The notes: generated by a model not told the origin, from the letters alone. A stretch of 64,000 nt of DNA from Bacteroidales bacterium (GCA_017464285.1 JAFUDT010000006.1:62001-126000), one strand, 5' to 3'. Numbered from the stretch's first letter, positions 44,427 through 53,965 are shown. Translations and numbers: made by a program.

Positions 44427-46613
44427 ATGAAAAAACTCTTTCTCATATTGACAGCTGCTGCCATGCTGGCCTCCTGCGGCCGGCAGCAGACTCCCGGCTT
44501 TGCTATCGTAATCGATGCGGAAAGCTATGCTCAGGCCCAGGGTGAGATTGACCGCTATCAACAGGTGGTGGAGAACCGGGGGCTGAAGCCTGTCTTGGTC
44601 ATCGACCGCTGGGGGGTGCCCGACAGTATCCGTGCCTGCCTCAAACAGCTTTGGCAGGACCGGCACCATCCCATCGAGGGTTGTGTCTTTATCGGGGATA
44701 TCCCTGTTGCCAAGGTGCGTGATGCACAGTTCCTGACCAGTGCTTTCAAGATGGATCAGGACGGCCGTTTCCCGATGTCTGAATATTGTGTTTCGACCGA
44801 CCGTTTCTACGACTCTTTCGATTTGGAATGGGATTTTATCTGTCAGGATTCTGCCCGTAGCGAGTATTTCTATTATACACTGCGGACCGACTGCCCGCAG
44901 CGTCTGCGTCCGAGTATCTATTCGGCCCGCATTTTCCCGCGTACCAACCAGCTGGGAGAGAAATACGGGAAACTGCGTCGCTATATGCAGCGGGTCAATG
45001 AGGCTGCCGATCGTGAGAACAGGCTGGACCAGGTGTTCTATTTTGGAGGTCACGGCAACGTCTCCGACTCTTATGATGCCCGTATGGATGAAAAAGTCGA
45101 GATGTATGATCAGTTTCCCTGGCTCAGGAGCGGAGGTAGTCTGAAGTTCCTGGATTTCCGTCGGGACAACGTTGTCAAGCCGCGTCTTATGAACGAACTC
45201 CGGCGCAAGGACCTCGACTACGCATTGCTGCATCATCACGGCTCCGAAGAGGAGCAGTTGCTCAGTGGCTATCCCGTGACGGGTTCCCTGCCTACCGCGA
45301 TAGACAATGCCCGGCGGTATGTGCATTCTCTTGCCCGTAGTGGCAAGAAGCGCGGCCGGTCGTTGGCGGAGATAAAGACAGCTGCTGCCAGTTACCTTCG
45401 CAGTGAAGTTCCGGACAGTTGGATCAAAGAGGCTGATAGTCCGGAAATCATAGCCAAGGATCAGGCGGCCGATTATGCTCAGGATCTGCATGTCGCCGAA
45501 TTCAAGGATTTTGCCCCTCAGGCTTTACTGGTCTCTTTGGATGCCTGTTACAACGGCTCTTTCCATGTGGACGAGAGCATTCAGGAAGCTTATCTCTTCG
45601 GCCCTGGCAGCGGCACTCTGCTGGCAGTGGCCAACACGGTCAACTCCATCCAGGACCGCTGGATCAACCGCCACGCCGGCATGGTCGGTCTGGGAATGCG
45701 GGTCGGCTATATGGCTATGCTGAATGTGACTTTGGAGACACATCTTTTCGGTGATCCCACCTATTGCTTCACTCCATCCGGAGACTGCGGCTTTGATGTC
45801 AATACGGCCATGACCAATGATTCCCCCCGCTTCTGGCGCAAGCAGCTGGACAATTGCTACCCCGCCGTTCAGGCCCTGGCCGTCTATAAACTGGCCGAAA
45901 GATGTGAAGGTAATTATTCCGATCTGCTCTTTGAAAAGTTCAGCACCTCTCCTTATGGCATGGTCCGCCTGGCAGCTCTGCTGGAACTGGCCAATTATCG
46001 GGACGATAACCTGACGGCCGCTGTGGCTGCCGGACTAGGCGACAATTACGAGCTGTTGCAGCGTTTTGCCGTCATCCTGAGCGGCCGGATCGGTGAAGAC
46101 TGCCTGGTGGAGCCACTTATGCGTCTGTATTGCCAGAATACCCTGCCCGAGCGTGTCGAGTTCGACTTGGGAGCCAACGCCCTCCGATGCTACGATTCGG
46201 CCAGTCTGCTGCCTGCGTTCAGCAAAGCTCTGGCCCTAACGGACTGCTACCGCAATCCCGACAGTATCGCTGCTGTCAAGAAAGAGAGTCTTACATACTA
46301 TTCCACTTCGATGAGTGAGGATTTCAGACAGAATGCCTTCAATCAGAGTCTCTCTGTCAAGGCCCGTCTTTCGGATATCCTTTCCCTTCGCAACTATAAT
46401 GTCCATTTTCTGGTACCCGAGATGCTTGCTTACTTGTCGGAGCCTTCCGATGATGTGAAGATACAACAAGCTATGTGGGAGACGCTGGGCTGGTTCGATC
46501 TCTCATATCAGGCACCGGTCATCGCCGCCAAGGCCCAGGCGGTGATGAACGACACCCGCTTTGACGAGCGTGTCCGCCGGGAAGCGGAAAGGACCTGGAA
46601 CCGTGTCAGATAA
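44427..46613 (+). CDS. clan CD-like cysteine peptidase lipoprotein, copy 3
   Basis: 728-residue paralog with lipobox AMLASC (Cys17). Dyad His271 in ALLHHHGSEEEQ and Cys374 in VSLDACYNGSFH. The insert between them includes RGRSLAEIKTAAASYLRSE, matching the conserved RGxSxAEI pattern of copies 1 and 4. An earlier FYFGGHGNVSDS also holds a His-Gly pair, shared with copy 2 but not copies 1 and 4, so it is less likely to be catalytic. Tail: VRLAALLELANYRDDNLTAAV-type helical repeats. Starts five bases after copy 2. Confidence 0.75.
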   Translation: MKKLFLILTAAAMLASCGRQQTPGFAIVIDAESYAQAQGEIDRYQQVVENRGLKPVLVIDRWGVPDSIRACLKQLWQDRHHPIEGCVFIGDIPVAKVRDAQFLTSAFKMDQDGRFPMSEYCVSTDRFYDSFDLEWDFICQDSARSEYFYYTLRTDCPQRLRPSIYSARIFPRTNQLGEKYGKLRRYMQRVNEAADRENRLDQVFYFGGHGNVSDSYDARMDEKVEMYDQFPWLRSGGSLKFLDFRRDNVVKPRLMNELRRKDLDYALLHHHGSEEEQLLSGYPVTGSLPTAIDNARRYVHSLARSGKKRGRSLAEIKTAAASYLRSEVPDSWIKEADSPEIIAKDQAADYAQDLHVAEFKDFAPQALLVSLDACYNGSFHVDESIQEAYLFGPGSGTLLAVANTVNSIQDRWINRHAGMVGLGMRVGYMAMLNVTLETHLFGDPTYCFTPSGDCGFDVNTAMTNDSPRFWRKQLDNCYPAVQALAVYKLAERCEGNYSDLLFEKFSTSPYGMVRLAALLELANYRDDNLTAAVAAGLGDNYELLQRFAVILSGRIGEDCLVEPLMRLYCQNTLPERVEFDLGANALRCYDSASLLPAFSKALALTDCYRNPDSIAAVKKESLTYYSTSMSEDFRQNAFNQSLSVKARLSDILSLRNYNVHFLVPEMLAYLSEPSDDVKIQQAMWETLGWFDLSYQAPVIAAKAQAVMNDTRFDERVRREAERTWNRVR

Positions 46614-46625
46614 ACAGTCAGATCT

Positions 46626-48818
46626 ATGAAAAGAAATATCTTATGGCTGGTCTTGGGCCTGCTGTTGTTTGCTTCGTGCCAGAAGCAGTCTGCAAAGTAT
46701 GGTTTTGCAGTAGTGATTGATCCCGAAAGCTATGCTCAGGCTCAGGCAGAGATAGACCGTTACCTCGAGATTGTCAGGGGACGTGGTTTGCAGCCGCGGC
46801 TGGTCATCGACCGCTGGGGAGAGCCCGACAGTATCCGTGCCTGTCTCAAACAGCTGTATCTGGCAAAAGAAAGCCCCATTGAAGGTTGTGTCTTCATCGG
46901 TGATATTCCGGTACCGATGATCCATGATGCCCAGCACATGACGACGGCTTTCAAAATGGACCAGCAGACGACGATGTTCAGCTACACGGAAACCTTTGTG
47001 CCTTCAGACCGTTTCTACGACAGCTTTGACCTGGAGTTCGACTTCCTGTCGCGGGATACGGCCCGCAATGAATACTTCTATTACAGCCTTCGGGCCGACT
47101 GTGCCCAGCAGCTGCATCCGAGTATCTATTCGGCCCGCATCTTTCCGCGTACCAATGCCAGAGGTGAAAAATATGAGAAGTTACGCCGTTACATGCAACG
47201 GGTCAATCAGGCGGACGCCGTGAACAATCCGCTCGACCAGATGCTCTATTTCAGCGGCCAGGGCTTTATCTCCGAATCGATGGATGCCCGTATCGACGAG
47301 AAGCAGGAACTCTACGACCATTTCCCCTGGATGCGCGGCCAGCAGCAGGCCATCGAATACATAGACCACAAACGCCAGGATTTTATCAAGACGCGTCTGA
47401 CGACCCAGATGCAGTATCCCTCGCTCGACTTTGCCGTGCTGCATCATCATGGTAATCCTGATGTGGAATACCTGAGCAATATGCCCGACGGCCAGTCTTT
47501 TTCGGAAGCTGTGGATATCCTGAAAATGTGGATGCGTGACCAGATGCGTCATGGCAAGGCGAGAGGCTTGTCCAAGGCTGAGATCATGCGCCGTGTGCGC
47601 AACTATGTCGATCAGGATCTGCCCGAAAGCTGGTTCTCAAAGGCTGAAGAAATGAAGGCGGCCGACGAGGCTTTTGAATATCAGTGCGACCTGCACGTGG
47701 CCGAGTTCGACCGCTATCATCCCCAGTGTCGTCTTGTTTCGCTGGATGCCTGTTACAACGGTTCTTTCCATCTGGACGAGAGCATACAGGAAGCCTATCT
47801 GTTCGGCCAAGGAAACGGAACGCTGGCAGTGTTGGCTAACACGGTCAATGTCCTGCAGGACAAATGGGCCAATCGCTATATCGGACTGCTGGGCCTGGGT
47901 ATGAGGATAGGCCGTTTGGCCCAGCTGGGCGCTTTCTTGGAGCAGCATCTGTTCGGGGATCCCACTTTTGCTTTTCAACTCTCGGCCGATGCCGGATTTG
48001 ATGTCAATCAGGCCCTGAACGGAGCCCCTGAGGGTTTCTGGAAGCAACAGCTGGACAGCCCGTATCCGGCTCTGCAGATGCTGGCTATGGACCGGCTGGC
48101 CGCCACGGGTAAGGCAGTCTGGGCCGAAGCCTTGTTCGACAAGTTCTGCCAGTCCGAGAGCGGTATTGTCCGCCTGTCGGCTCTGCTCAATCTGTCTTCC
48201 TACCGCAATGACCTTTTTGTACAGGCGTTGTCGCTGGCTTTGAACGACGGCCATGAAATGACCCAGCGTTTTGCCGCCAACCTGGCCGGCCGTTGCGGAG
48301 ACCCCCGGCTGATCGAGCCGATGGTCCGGCTGGCTTCCAAGAATAATACCTCAGAAAGAATTGAGTACGATCTGAGCAGTGCCATGCGGGTCTTCGACTC
48401 GACGGCTGTGCTGGAAGCATTCGACAACTACCGGCCCAGTCTGGTATGGTATAGTGATATAGACAGCGTTGGCGGCCTGATCCGCAATGCCTTGCATAGT
48501 TTTACCACTCAGATTCCCGCGCAGTGCAGGACGGTGATTTTCGACGCATCGCAGAGCGAAGCGGCCCGTATTTCCTCGGTCAGGACCTTGCGCAATACGA
48601 ATCTGCATTTGTTGGTGCCCGATCTGCTCGATTATCTTTCCACGCCGGATCCCGGCCATGTGCGTTTGCAGGTTTGCCTGTGGGAAGCTTTGGGATGGTT
48701 CGACCTGTCCTTTCAGGCTCCGCTCATTGCAGAACAGGCCCGCCGGATTGCAGAAGACGGCAGTTTTGACGAGTCTGTACGTAAAGAGGCTCTGAAAACC
48801 TGGAACCGGGTTAAATAA
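46626..48818 (+). CDS. clan CD-like cysteine peptidase lipoprotein, copy 4
   Basis: 730-residue paralog with lipobox LLFASC (Cys18). Dyad His275 in AVLHHHGNPDVEY and Cys376 in VSLDACYNGSFH. The insert holds RGLSKAEIMRRVRNYVDQD. N-terminal and C-terminal parts match the other copies, with VRLSALLNLSSYRNDLFVQAL in the helical tail and FGDPTFAF after the Cys domain. It is closest to copy 1 around the dyad (YFSGQGFISES versus YFSGYGYVSES). Followed after 16 bases by the papain-like protease, on the same transcript. Confidence 0.75.
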   Translation: MKRNILWLVLGLLLFASCQKQSAKYGFAVVIDPESYAQAQAEIDRYLEIVRGRGLQPRLVIDRWGEPDSIRACLKQLYLAKESPIEGCVFIGDIPVPMIHDAQHMTTAFKMDQQTTMFSYTETFVPSDRFYDSFDLEFDFLSRDTARNEYFYYSLRADCAQQLHPSIYSARIFPRTNARGEKYEKLRRYMQRVNQADAVNNPLDQMLYFSGQGFISESMDARIDEKQELYDHFPWMRGQQQAIEYIDHKRQDFIKTRLTTQMQYPSLDFAVLHHHGNPDVEYLSNMPDGQSFSEAVDILKMWMRDQMRHGKARGLSKAEIMRRVRNYVDQDLPESWFSKAEEMKAADEAFEYQCDLHVAEFDRYHPQCRLVSLDACYNGSFHLDESIQEAYLFGQGNGTLAVLANTVNVLQDKWANRYIGLLGLGMRIGRLAQLGAFLEQHLFGDPTFAFQLSADAGFDVNQALNGAPEGFWKQQLDSPYPALQMLAMDRLAATGKAVWAEALFDKFCQSESGIVRLSALLNLSSYRNDLFVQALSLALNDGHEMTQRFAANLAGRCGDPRLIEPMVRLASKNNTSERIEYDLSSAMRVFDSTAVLEAFDNYRPSLVWYSDIDSVGGLIRNALHSFTTQIPAQCRTVIFDASQSEAARISSVRTLRNTNLHLLVPDLLDYLSTPDPGHVRLQVCLWEALGWFDLSFQAPLIAEQARRIAEDGSFDESVRKEALKTWNRVK

Positions 48819-48834
48819 TTAGTCTATCAAGAAA

Positions 48835-50382
48835 ATGATGTTTGAAAAACCTGATAACCGTATTCGAAGAACGCTCCTCTTCGGCCTTTGCCTGGCAACG
48901 GCCCTGAACCTGTCGTCACAGATGGCGATCCGTCCGGGACTGCAACTGGCTCCTTTGAAGAAAGTGGCCAGGTCGGCGGACCGTCCTACCTCTCTGGATA
49001 ATTCCCTGTCTCCCTATTTCCCGTTCATCATCGATCAATACGGCGGTTCCTGCGCCCAGGCTTCGGGTATCCATTATCTGTTCACCTACGAGATGAACCG
49101 TATGCTCGAACGCCCGGTCAATAACATCCCGGACCGGATTTTCAGCTACCGCTGGACCTGGCATTTTCTGAACGGCGGTGTGGGCGACGGCAGTTTTGCC
49201 TCTGACGGAATCGAAATCACGCAGACAGCCGGCTGTATGCTGGTTTCTGATTTCGGCAGTCAGGAGGAGGGTATCTACCGCTGGACAACGGGCTACAGGA
49301 AGTATTACAATGCCATGCACTACAAGACAAGGGAAATGTCGGAGATTTCCCTTAAGACGCGGGAGGGCATTGAAACCCTGATGGACTATATGACCGATAA
49401 GGGAGACGGACACCCCGGGGGCGGAATCGCCTCCTTCTCCCTGAGCGACAGCTGGGGCTACAAGACCTATGACGGGCCTTCGGAAACCGGATATGATGAA
49501 ATCATGACTTTGGACGGAAGCGGAGGTGCCCATGCACTGACCTTGGTCGGTTACGACTTGAGTGTCGAATATGATTTCGACAAGGACGGCGTCATCAGCG
49601 ACTTCGAAAAAGGGGCCTTTATCCTGGTCAACAGCTGGGGTACGTGGTGGGGCAGTCAGGGACGTGCCTATATTCCTTTTTCCTTTTTCCTGACTCCTTC
49701 CGGGGAAGGCGGATTGAGTGAGTATAATTCGAAGGCGCTATGTATCAATACTGTTCACGAAAAACCGATGCTGACGATGAGCGTCAAGATAAAGTATTCC
49801 TCCCGCAATGATCTGGTGATTCGTTTTGGCCTGGCCGACGGAGCCCAGGGGTCTGCCATTGCCAAGGGCTGCTCTTTGCGTTATCCCTTCCCGCTCAATC
49901 AGGGAGGCGATTTCTACATGCAGGGTACGAGTTTTGCCTCCGGACAGGACATAGAGATGGGTTTCAATCTTTCTTCGCTGGCTGCGTCCATGGACACCAT
50001 GACAGCTCCTTGTTTCCTGCTGATTATCAGCAAAACGGTTTTGGGCAAATCCGGCACCGGGTATGTCTATGAGGCCTGTATTCACGACTATCGGGGAGAG
50101 GAGGAAGTGACCTACAAACGGACCTTTGATGAGACAATGGGGGCCATCACCGCGGGTACACATTATTTCCGTATCCCCACCAAGCCCTGGGTGAAAAACC
50201 GCCGGGGAGAATGGCTCGAGCAGTCTACGACTTCGGCCAGTCCAGTCGAGTTTTCACTCACTGACAAGAAAACCGTCTATTCGGTCCGCACGGCAGACGG
50301 CAATTATGGCAATATACAGCTCTCGAACTATGATTATTCGACAGGGAAACTGAATTTGAAAGTGACATATTATGAAAAATAG
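48835..50382 (+). CDS. papain-family (C1A) cysteine protease with HmuY-like C-terminus
   Basis: 515-residue secreted protein (signal LLFGLCLATALNLSSQ). The papain site is complete: Gln68 and Cys73 in DQYGGSCAQASG, His233 in GGAHALTLVGYD, Asn266 in LVNSWGTWWG. Only about 40 residues separate the signal from the active-site region, so no normal propeptide is present. An EF-hand-like loop (DFDKDGVISDFE, 247-258) lies just before the catalytic Asn. The C-terminal 200 residues are beta-rich. The last 45 (YSVRTADGNYGNIQLSNYDY) resemble the C-terminal part of HmuY-family heme-binding lipoproteins. The stop overlaps the next gene by 11 bases, so the two are translationally coupled. A second ATG at 48838 is also possible. 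Confidence 0.85.
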   Translation: MMFEKPDNRIRRTLLFGLCLATALNLSSQMAIRPGLQLAPLKKVARSADRPTSLDNSLSPYFPFIIDQYGGSCAQASGIHYLFTYEMNRMLERPVNNIPDRIFSYRWTWHFLNGGVGDGSFASDGIEITQTAGCMLVSDFGSQEEGIYRWTTGYRKYYNAMHYKTREMSEISLKTREGIETLMDYMTDKGDGHPGGGIASFSLSDSWGYKTYDGPSETGYDEIMTLDGSGGAHALTLVGYDLSVEYDFDKDGVISDFEKGAFILVNSWGTWWGSQGRAYIPFSFFLTPSGEGGLSEYNSKALCINTVHEKPMLTMSVKIKYSSRNDLVIRFGLADGAQGSAIAKGCSLRYPFPLNQGGDFYMQGTSFASGQDIEMGFNLSSLAASMDTMTAPCFLLIISKTVLGKSGTGYVYEACIHDYRGEEEVTYKRTFDETMGAITAGTHYFRIPTKPWVKNRRGEWLEQSTTSASPVEFSLTDKKTVYSVRTADGNYGNIQLSNYDYSTGKLNLKVTYYEK

Positions 50383-50782
50383 CAGTCTGTTTCTGTTTTT
50401 ACTGGCCGTTCTGGCCATGACGGCCTGCCGTCGTGAGAAACTGGTCGTACCCGAACCGGTGGAAAACGAGGTCTCGATTACCTTGAAAACCGGTCAGTGG
50501 GCTTACTACTCGCTGCGTGATGCGGAAGTGGTCGGCTATAGTCTCATTGGCAATGCCGAAGAAGATGAGGTATGGTTCAACCGGACCGACTGGGACGTGG
50601 CTTTCTCGGAAAGCGGTATTCGCACCAACAGCGGCACTTCGGGCAGCGGCCGCGGCGGAGTCCGGCTTCAGCGAACGGCGCCGGATTCACTGCATTTGAG
50701 TGAATATGAGGCCTATCAGTATCAGTTTTCCGATTTTGTCGTAGATACGCTTGGTGTCTACACAGAAAAAACAATCGAATAA
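50372..50782 (+). CDS. short HmuY-like lipoprotein
   Basis: 136-residue lipoprotein (lipobox AMTAC, Cys19). Residues 33-100 match the N-terminal part of the HmuY family: ITLKTGQWAYYSLRDAEVV, then WFNRTDWDVAFSESGIRTNSG and TSGSGRGGV. HmuY is the Porphyromonas hemophore-like lipoprotein that takes heme from host proteins after gingipain action. Normal members are about 200 residues. Here the C-terminal strands are absent, and similar sequence sits at the end of the preceding protease. The only His is in DSLHLSEYEA, so the usual His-His heme ligands are not evident. The ATG lies within the last codons of the protease gene. Confidence 0.75.
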   Translation: MKNSSLFLFLLAVLAMTACRREKLVVPEPVENEVSITLKTGQWAYYSLRDAEVVGYSLIGNAEEDEVWFNRTDWDVAFSESGIRTNSGTSGSGRGGVRLQRTAPDSLHLSEYEAYQYQFSDFVVDTLGVYTEKTIE

Positions 50783-50799
50783 CATTTTCTATATCCAGA

Positions 50800-51519
50800 A
50801 TGAAAGGAAAAGGTCTGTTTTTATTGTCGGGGACAGTTCTTGGCCTGCTGCTGTTTTCTTCGTGCAGCATCTATCATCCCCATGCAGTGGAAATGCCTAT
50901 GATCTCTCACAAGGGTGAGATCCACGCCGACGGCTCTGTGGCCCTGTCGGGCTGGCTGCTGCCCGATGTCATGACGGTGAATGCCACGCTGAGCTATGGA
51001 GCGACTGATTGGCTGGCAGTCCAGGGACATGCCAATTACGGCTTCGAGAATGCCTATGGCCAGCTCTCTGCCGGTGTCTACAGGCAGACGGGCCGGAACT
51101 TCCTGGTGGACGCTTACTTGGGCTATGGCTACGGAGGCTCCTGGCGCGAGAGGGACGAAGACGACAACTATGAGTATTCGGGTTCTTACCATCTGCCTTT
51201 TGTACAGTTCAATTGTGGCTGGATTGATCTGGGCAGGACACATCTGGACCTTGGCTTCGGACTGAAGGGCGGACTTTTCTATCCCGACTTTGAATATCAT
51301 GCCTATGACGCTGACAATGTCGAGAAACCAGATAGTTATGAGCATTATCAGAGCATGAACTACCTGCTTGAACCGATGTTGCAGCTGCGCCTTGGCTCGG
51401 AAAAGGTGAAATTCCGCCTGGGCCTGGGTCTGGGCTTTCTCGACGACCTGGGAGAAAGTTCCAAATTCACCTACGACTTCTACACGCTGTCGGGAGGCGT
51501 GACCTTCTTTTTCCGCTAA
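50800..51519 (+). CDS. barrel-like outer-membrane lipoprotein
   Basis: 239-residue protein with lipobox LLLFSSC (Cys about 22). From about residue 60 the chain alternates amphipathic strands (ATLSYGATDWLAVQGHANYG, AYLGYGYGGSW, LDLGFGLKGGLF) and ends VTFFFR, with a terminal-strand look, so a small outer-membrane barrel of about eight strands is likely. Last gene of the ten-gene run, 17 bases after the HmuY-like gene. No family name is claimed. Confidence 0.65.
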   Translation: MKGKGLFLLSGTVLGLLLFSSCSIYHPHAVEMPMISHKGEIHADGSVALSGWLLPDVMTVNATLSYGATDWLAVQGHANYGFENAYGQLSAGVYRQTGRNFLVDAYLGYGYGGSWRERDEDDNYEYSGSYHLPFVQFNCGWIDLGRTHLDLGFGLKGGLFYPDFEYHAYDADNVEKPDSYEHYQSMNYLLEPMLQLRLGSEKVKFRLGLGLGFLDDLGESSKFTYDFYTLSGGVTFFFR

Positions 51520-51550
51520 GGGATTTTTGCCTTAATTTGGCCTGGGGGGC

Positions 51551-51581
51551 TTGGCGGAGCAAAAGATAATCCCTATCTTTG
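51551..51581 (+). promoter_or_regulatory. parE promoter
   Basis: TTG (51551-51553), 20 bases, TATCTTTG (51574-51581): a good Bacteroidetes promoter ending 28 bases before the parE start. It separates the housekeeping block from the receptor-protease operon. Confidence 0.7.
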
Positions 51582-51609
51582 CTAAAACGTACCAAGTCAT
51601 TTATTCAGC

Positions 51610-53481
51610 ATGGAAAGTCAGATTGAGCGACTGCCGGATTCCACTGCAGCCAATTACGGGGACGATAGCATTAAAACCCTGAAATGGAACGAGCATATCC
51701 GTCTGCGTCCCGGTATGTACATCGGACGCCTGGGCGACGGCACCAGTCCTGAGGACGGTATTTATGTATTGCTCAAGGAAGTTATCGACAACAGCATCGA
51801 TGAGTTCATGATGGGCTGCGGCAAGATCATCCGGGTGGACATTAAGGAAGGCTATGTCTCCGTGCGCGACTACGGCCGCGGCATCCCGCTCAACAAACTG
51901 GTGGATGCCAGCTCGAAAATGAATACGGGGGCCAAATACGATACCAAGACCTTCCACAAGTCGGTGGGCCTGAATGGTGTCGGCATCAAGGCGGTCAATG
52001 CCCTGTCATCGTATTTCAGGGTACAGAGTTTCCGTGACGGTGAAACGACCAGTGCCGAGTTCGAGCGCGGGGTGCTGCTCAAGCAGACCGACATCGAGGC
52101 ATCGACCGAAGGCAACGGTACCCTGGTCGAGTTCATGCCCGACGGTAAACTTTTTGTCAACTACGCCTATGACGACAGTTTTGTCGAGACTATGCTGAAA
52201 AACTATGTCTATCTGAATACCGGACTGACGATAGTTTACAACGGACAGAAATTCAGTTCGAAAAACGGCTTGGAAGACCTGCTTAACGACAAGATGACGG
52301 CCGACGGGCTGTATCCCATTATCCATCTGAGCGGTGAAGATATCGAGATCGCGTTTACGCACACCAATCAGTATGGTGAAGAGTGCTATTCTTTTGTCAA
52401 CGGACAGCACACCTCGGCCGGGGGAACGCATCAGACGGTTTTCAGAGAGGCCGTCTCCCGTACCCTGCGCGATTTCTTTGCCAAGAACCACGATTTCTCC
52501 GATATCCGCATGGGGATGGTCTCTGCTGTGAGTATCAAGGTCGAGGAGCCGATTTTCGAGTCGCAGACCAAAACCAAGCTCGGCTCGAAGGATATGGGTA
52601 AGGACGGGCCTACCATCAACAAGTTTATCAGCGATTTCCTGAAAAAGGAACTGGACAATTACATGTACAAGAATCCGGAGACCGCCGATATCATGCTCAA
52701 GAAGATCAACAACTCCGAAAAAGAGCGCAAGGCAATCGACGTAGTTACCAAGAAGGCCCGTGAGGTGGCCAAGAAGGCCAACCTCAACAACCGCAAGCTG
52801 CGTGACTGCCGTTATCACTATAACGATGCTAAAGGGGATAATCTGGAGGAAACCTGTATTTTCATCACCGAGGGTGATTCGGCGAGCGGCTCCATTACCA
52901 AAAGCCGCGATGTCAACTATCAGGCTGTGTTCAGCTTGCGCGGTAAGCCGCTCAACACTTTCGGAAAGACCAAGAAGGTGGTCTATGAGAACGAGGAGTT
53001 CAATCTTCTTCAGGCGGCGCTCAATATCGAGGACAGTCTGGACGATCTCCGTTACAACAAGGTCATTATCGCCACGGATGCCGATGTCGACGGAATGCAC
53101 ATCCGCCTGTTGATGCTCACTTTTTTCCTGCAGTTTTTCCCGGATCTGATCAAAAAAGGACATGTGCATATATTGCAGACGCCTCTGTTCCGGGTTCGCA
53201 ACAAGAAGGAGTCCCGCTACTGCTACAGCGAAGAAGAACGCCTTCAGGCTATTTCCGAACTGGGACCCAATCCGGAGATTACCCGCTTTAAGGGTCTTGG
53301 TGAGATATCTCCCGACGAGTTCAAGGAGTTTATCGGCAAGGATATCCGTCTGGATCAGGTGTCTTTGCGCAAGGAGGATGCCGTCAAGGAGTTGCTGGAG
53401 TTCTATATGGGCAAGAACACTTCCGAGCGGCAGAACTTCATGATGGAGAATTTGGTGGTCGAAGAAGATATCAGCCTATGA
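51610..53481 (+). CDS. parE: DNA topoisomerase IV subunit B (type IIA, GyrB/ParE family)
   Basis: 623-residue ATPase subunit of a type IIA topoisomerase. GHKL motifs: [25 protein letters not shown] and [19 protein letters not shown]. The transducer has the conserved Lys in [10 protein letters not shown], and the TOPRIM domain has [10 protein letters not shown] and [12 protein letters not shown]. Length and the short C-terminus fit ParE of Bacteroidetes better than GyrB. The partner parC is not in the window. The stop overlaps coaD as ATGA; coaD and ctpA follow in the same direction. Confidence 0.9.
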   Translation: MESQIERLPDSTAANYGDDSIKTLKWNEHIRLRPGMYIGRLGDGTSPEDGIYVLLKEVIDNSIDEFMMGCGKIIRVDIKEGYVSVRDYGRGIPLNKLVDASSKMNTGAKYDTKTFHKSVGLNGVGIKAVNALSSYFRVQSFRDGETTSAEFERGVLLKQTDIEASTEGNGTLVEFMPDGKLFVNYAYDDSFVETMLKNYVYLNTGLTIVYNGQKFSSKNGLEDLLNDKMTADGLYPIIHLSGEDIEIAFTHTNQYGEECYSFVNGQHTSAGGTHQTVFREAVSRTLRDFFAKNHDFSDIRMGMVSAVSIKVEEPIFESQTKTKLGSKDMGKDGPTINKFISDFLKKELDNYMYKNPETADIMLKKINNSEKERKAIDVVTKKAREVAKKANLNNRKLRDCRYHYNDAKGDNLEETCIFITEGDSASGSITKSRDVNYQAVFSLRGKPLNTFGKTKKVVYENEEFNLLQAALNIEDSLDDLRYNKVIIATDADVDGMHIRLLMLTFFLQFFPDLIKKGHVHILQTPLFRVRNKKESRYCYSEEERLQAISELGPNPEITRFKGLGEISPDEFKEFIGKDIRLDQVSLRKEDAVKELLEFYMGKNTSERQNFMMENLVVEEDISL

Positions 53482-53963
53482 AGACAGCTCTTTTCCCCGG
53501 GTCGTTCGACCCCTTTACCTTAGGACATGAGTCCGTTGTCCGCCGGGGCTTGACCCTGTTTGACCATATTGTCATCGTTATTGGGGTGAATCCCGGCAAG
53601 CGCTCGATGTTCACGGCAGAAAAACGTCGCCTGCAGATAGAGGCCTGCTTTGTCTCCGAGCCGCGGGTGGAAGTCTGCGTCTGGGACGGGCTTACTGTCG
53701 ATCTGGCCCGTGAAAAGGGGGCGGGATTCATTCTGCGCAGTGTGCGCTCAGTGGCTGACTACGAGTATGAGCGAAATATGGCTCAGATCAACGGCGTTTT
53801 GTCCGGACAAAACATTCAGACAGTGTTTTTCCTGGCCGAACCTGGACAGGAGGCGCTGCAGTCGTCCATCGTACGTGAGCTGTTGAGTCATGGACACGAT
53901 GTTTCAGCCTTTGTTCCGCAGGCCGTGTTACCCTTGCTTGAAGAATCAAATCAAATCAAATAG
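53478..53963 (+). CDS. coaD: pantetheine-phosphate adenylyltransferase
   Basis: 161-residue CoaD, the penultimate step of coenzyme A synthesis. The nucleotidyltransferase motif is [18 protein letters not shown] at residues 8-25, and the substrate Arg region is [37 protein letters not shown] ends the core. Typical hexameric enzyme length. Coupled to parE by ATGA and two bases before the ctpA start. Confidence 0.96.
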   Translation: MKTALFPGSFDPFTLGHESVVRRGLTLFDHIVIVIGVNPGKRSMFTAEKRRLQIEACFVSEPRVEVCVWDGLTVDLAREKGAGFILRSVRSVADYEYERNMAQINGVLSGQNIQTVFFLAEPGQEALQSSIVRELLSHGHDVSAFVPQAVLPLLEESNQIK

Positions 53964-53965
53964 GC

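Larger units (their letters stand above)
40265..48818 (+). repeat. tandem array of four paralogous protease-like genes
   Basis: Four genes, 40265-42430, 42436-44421, 44427-46613 and 46626-48818, encode proteins alike over their whole length: lipoprotein signal, GFAIVIDxxSY start, DSIRACLK-type and EGCVFIGDIP blocks, HHG, LDxCYNGxFH and helical tail. Gaps are 5, 5 and 12 bases, so the array arose by repeated in-line duplication and diverged a good deal at protein level. Confidence 0.9.

Noticed and set aside
44427-46613. FYFGGHGNVSDS as the catalytic His-Gly of the protease-like family
   Set aside because: This His is absent in copies 1 and 4 (YFSGYG, YFSGQG), while the later HHG is present in all four and has better spacing to the Cys.
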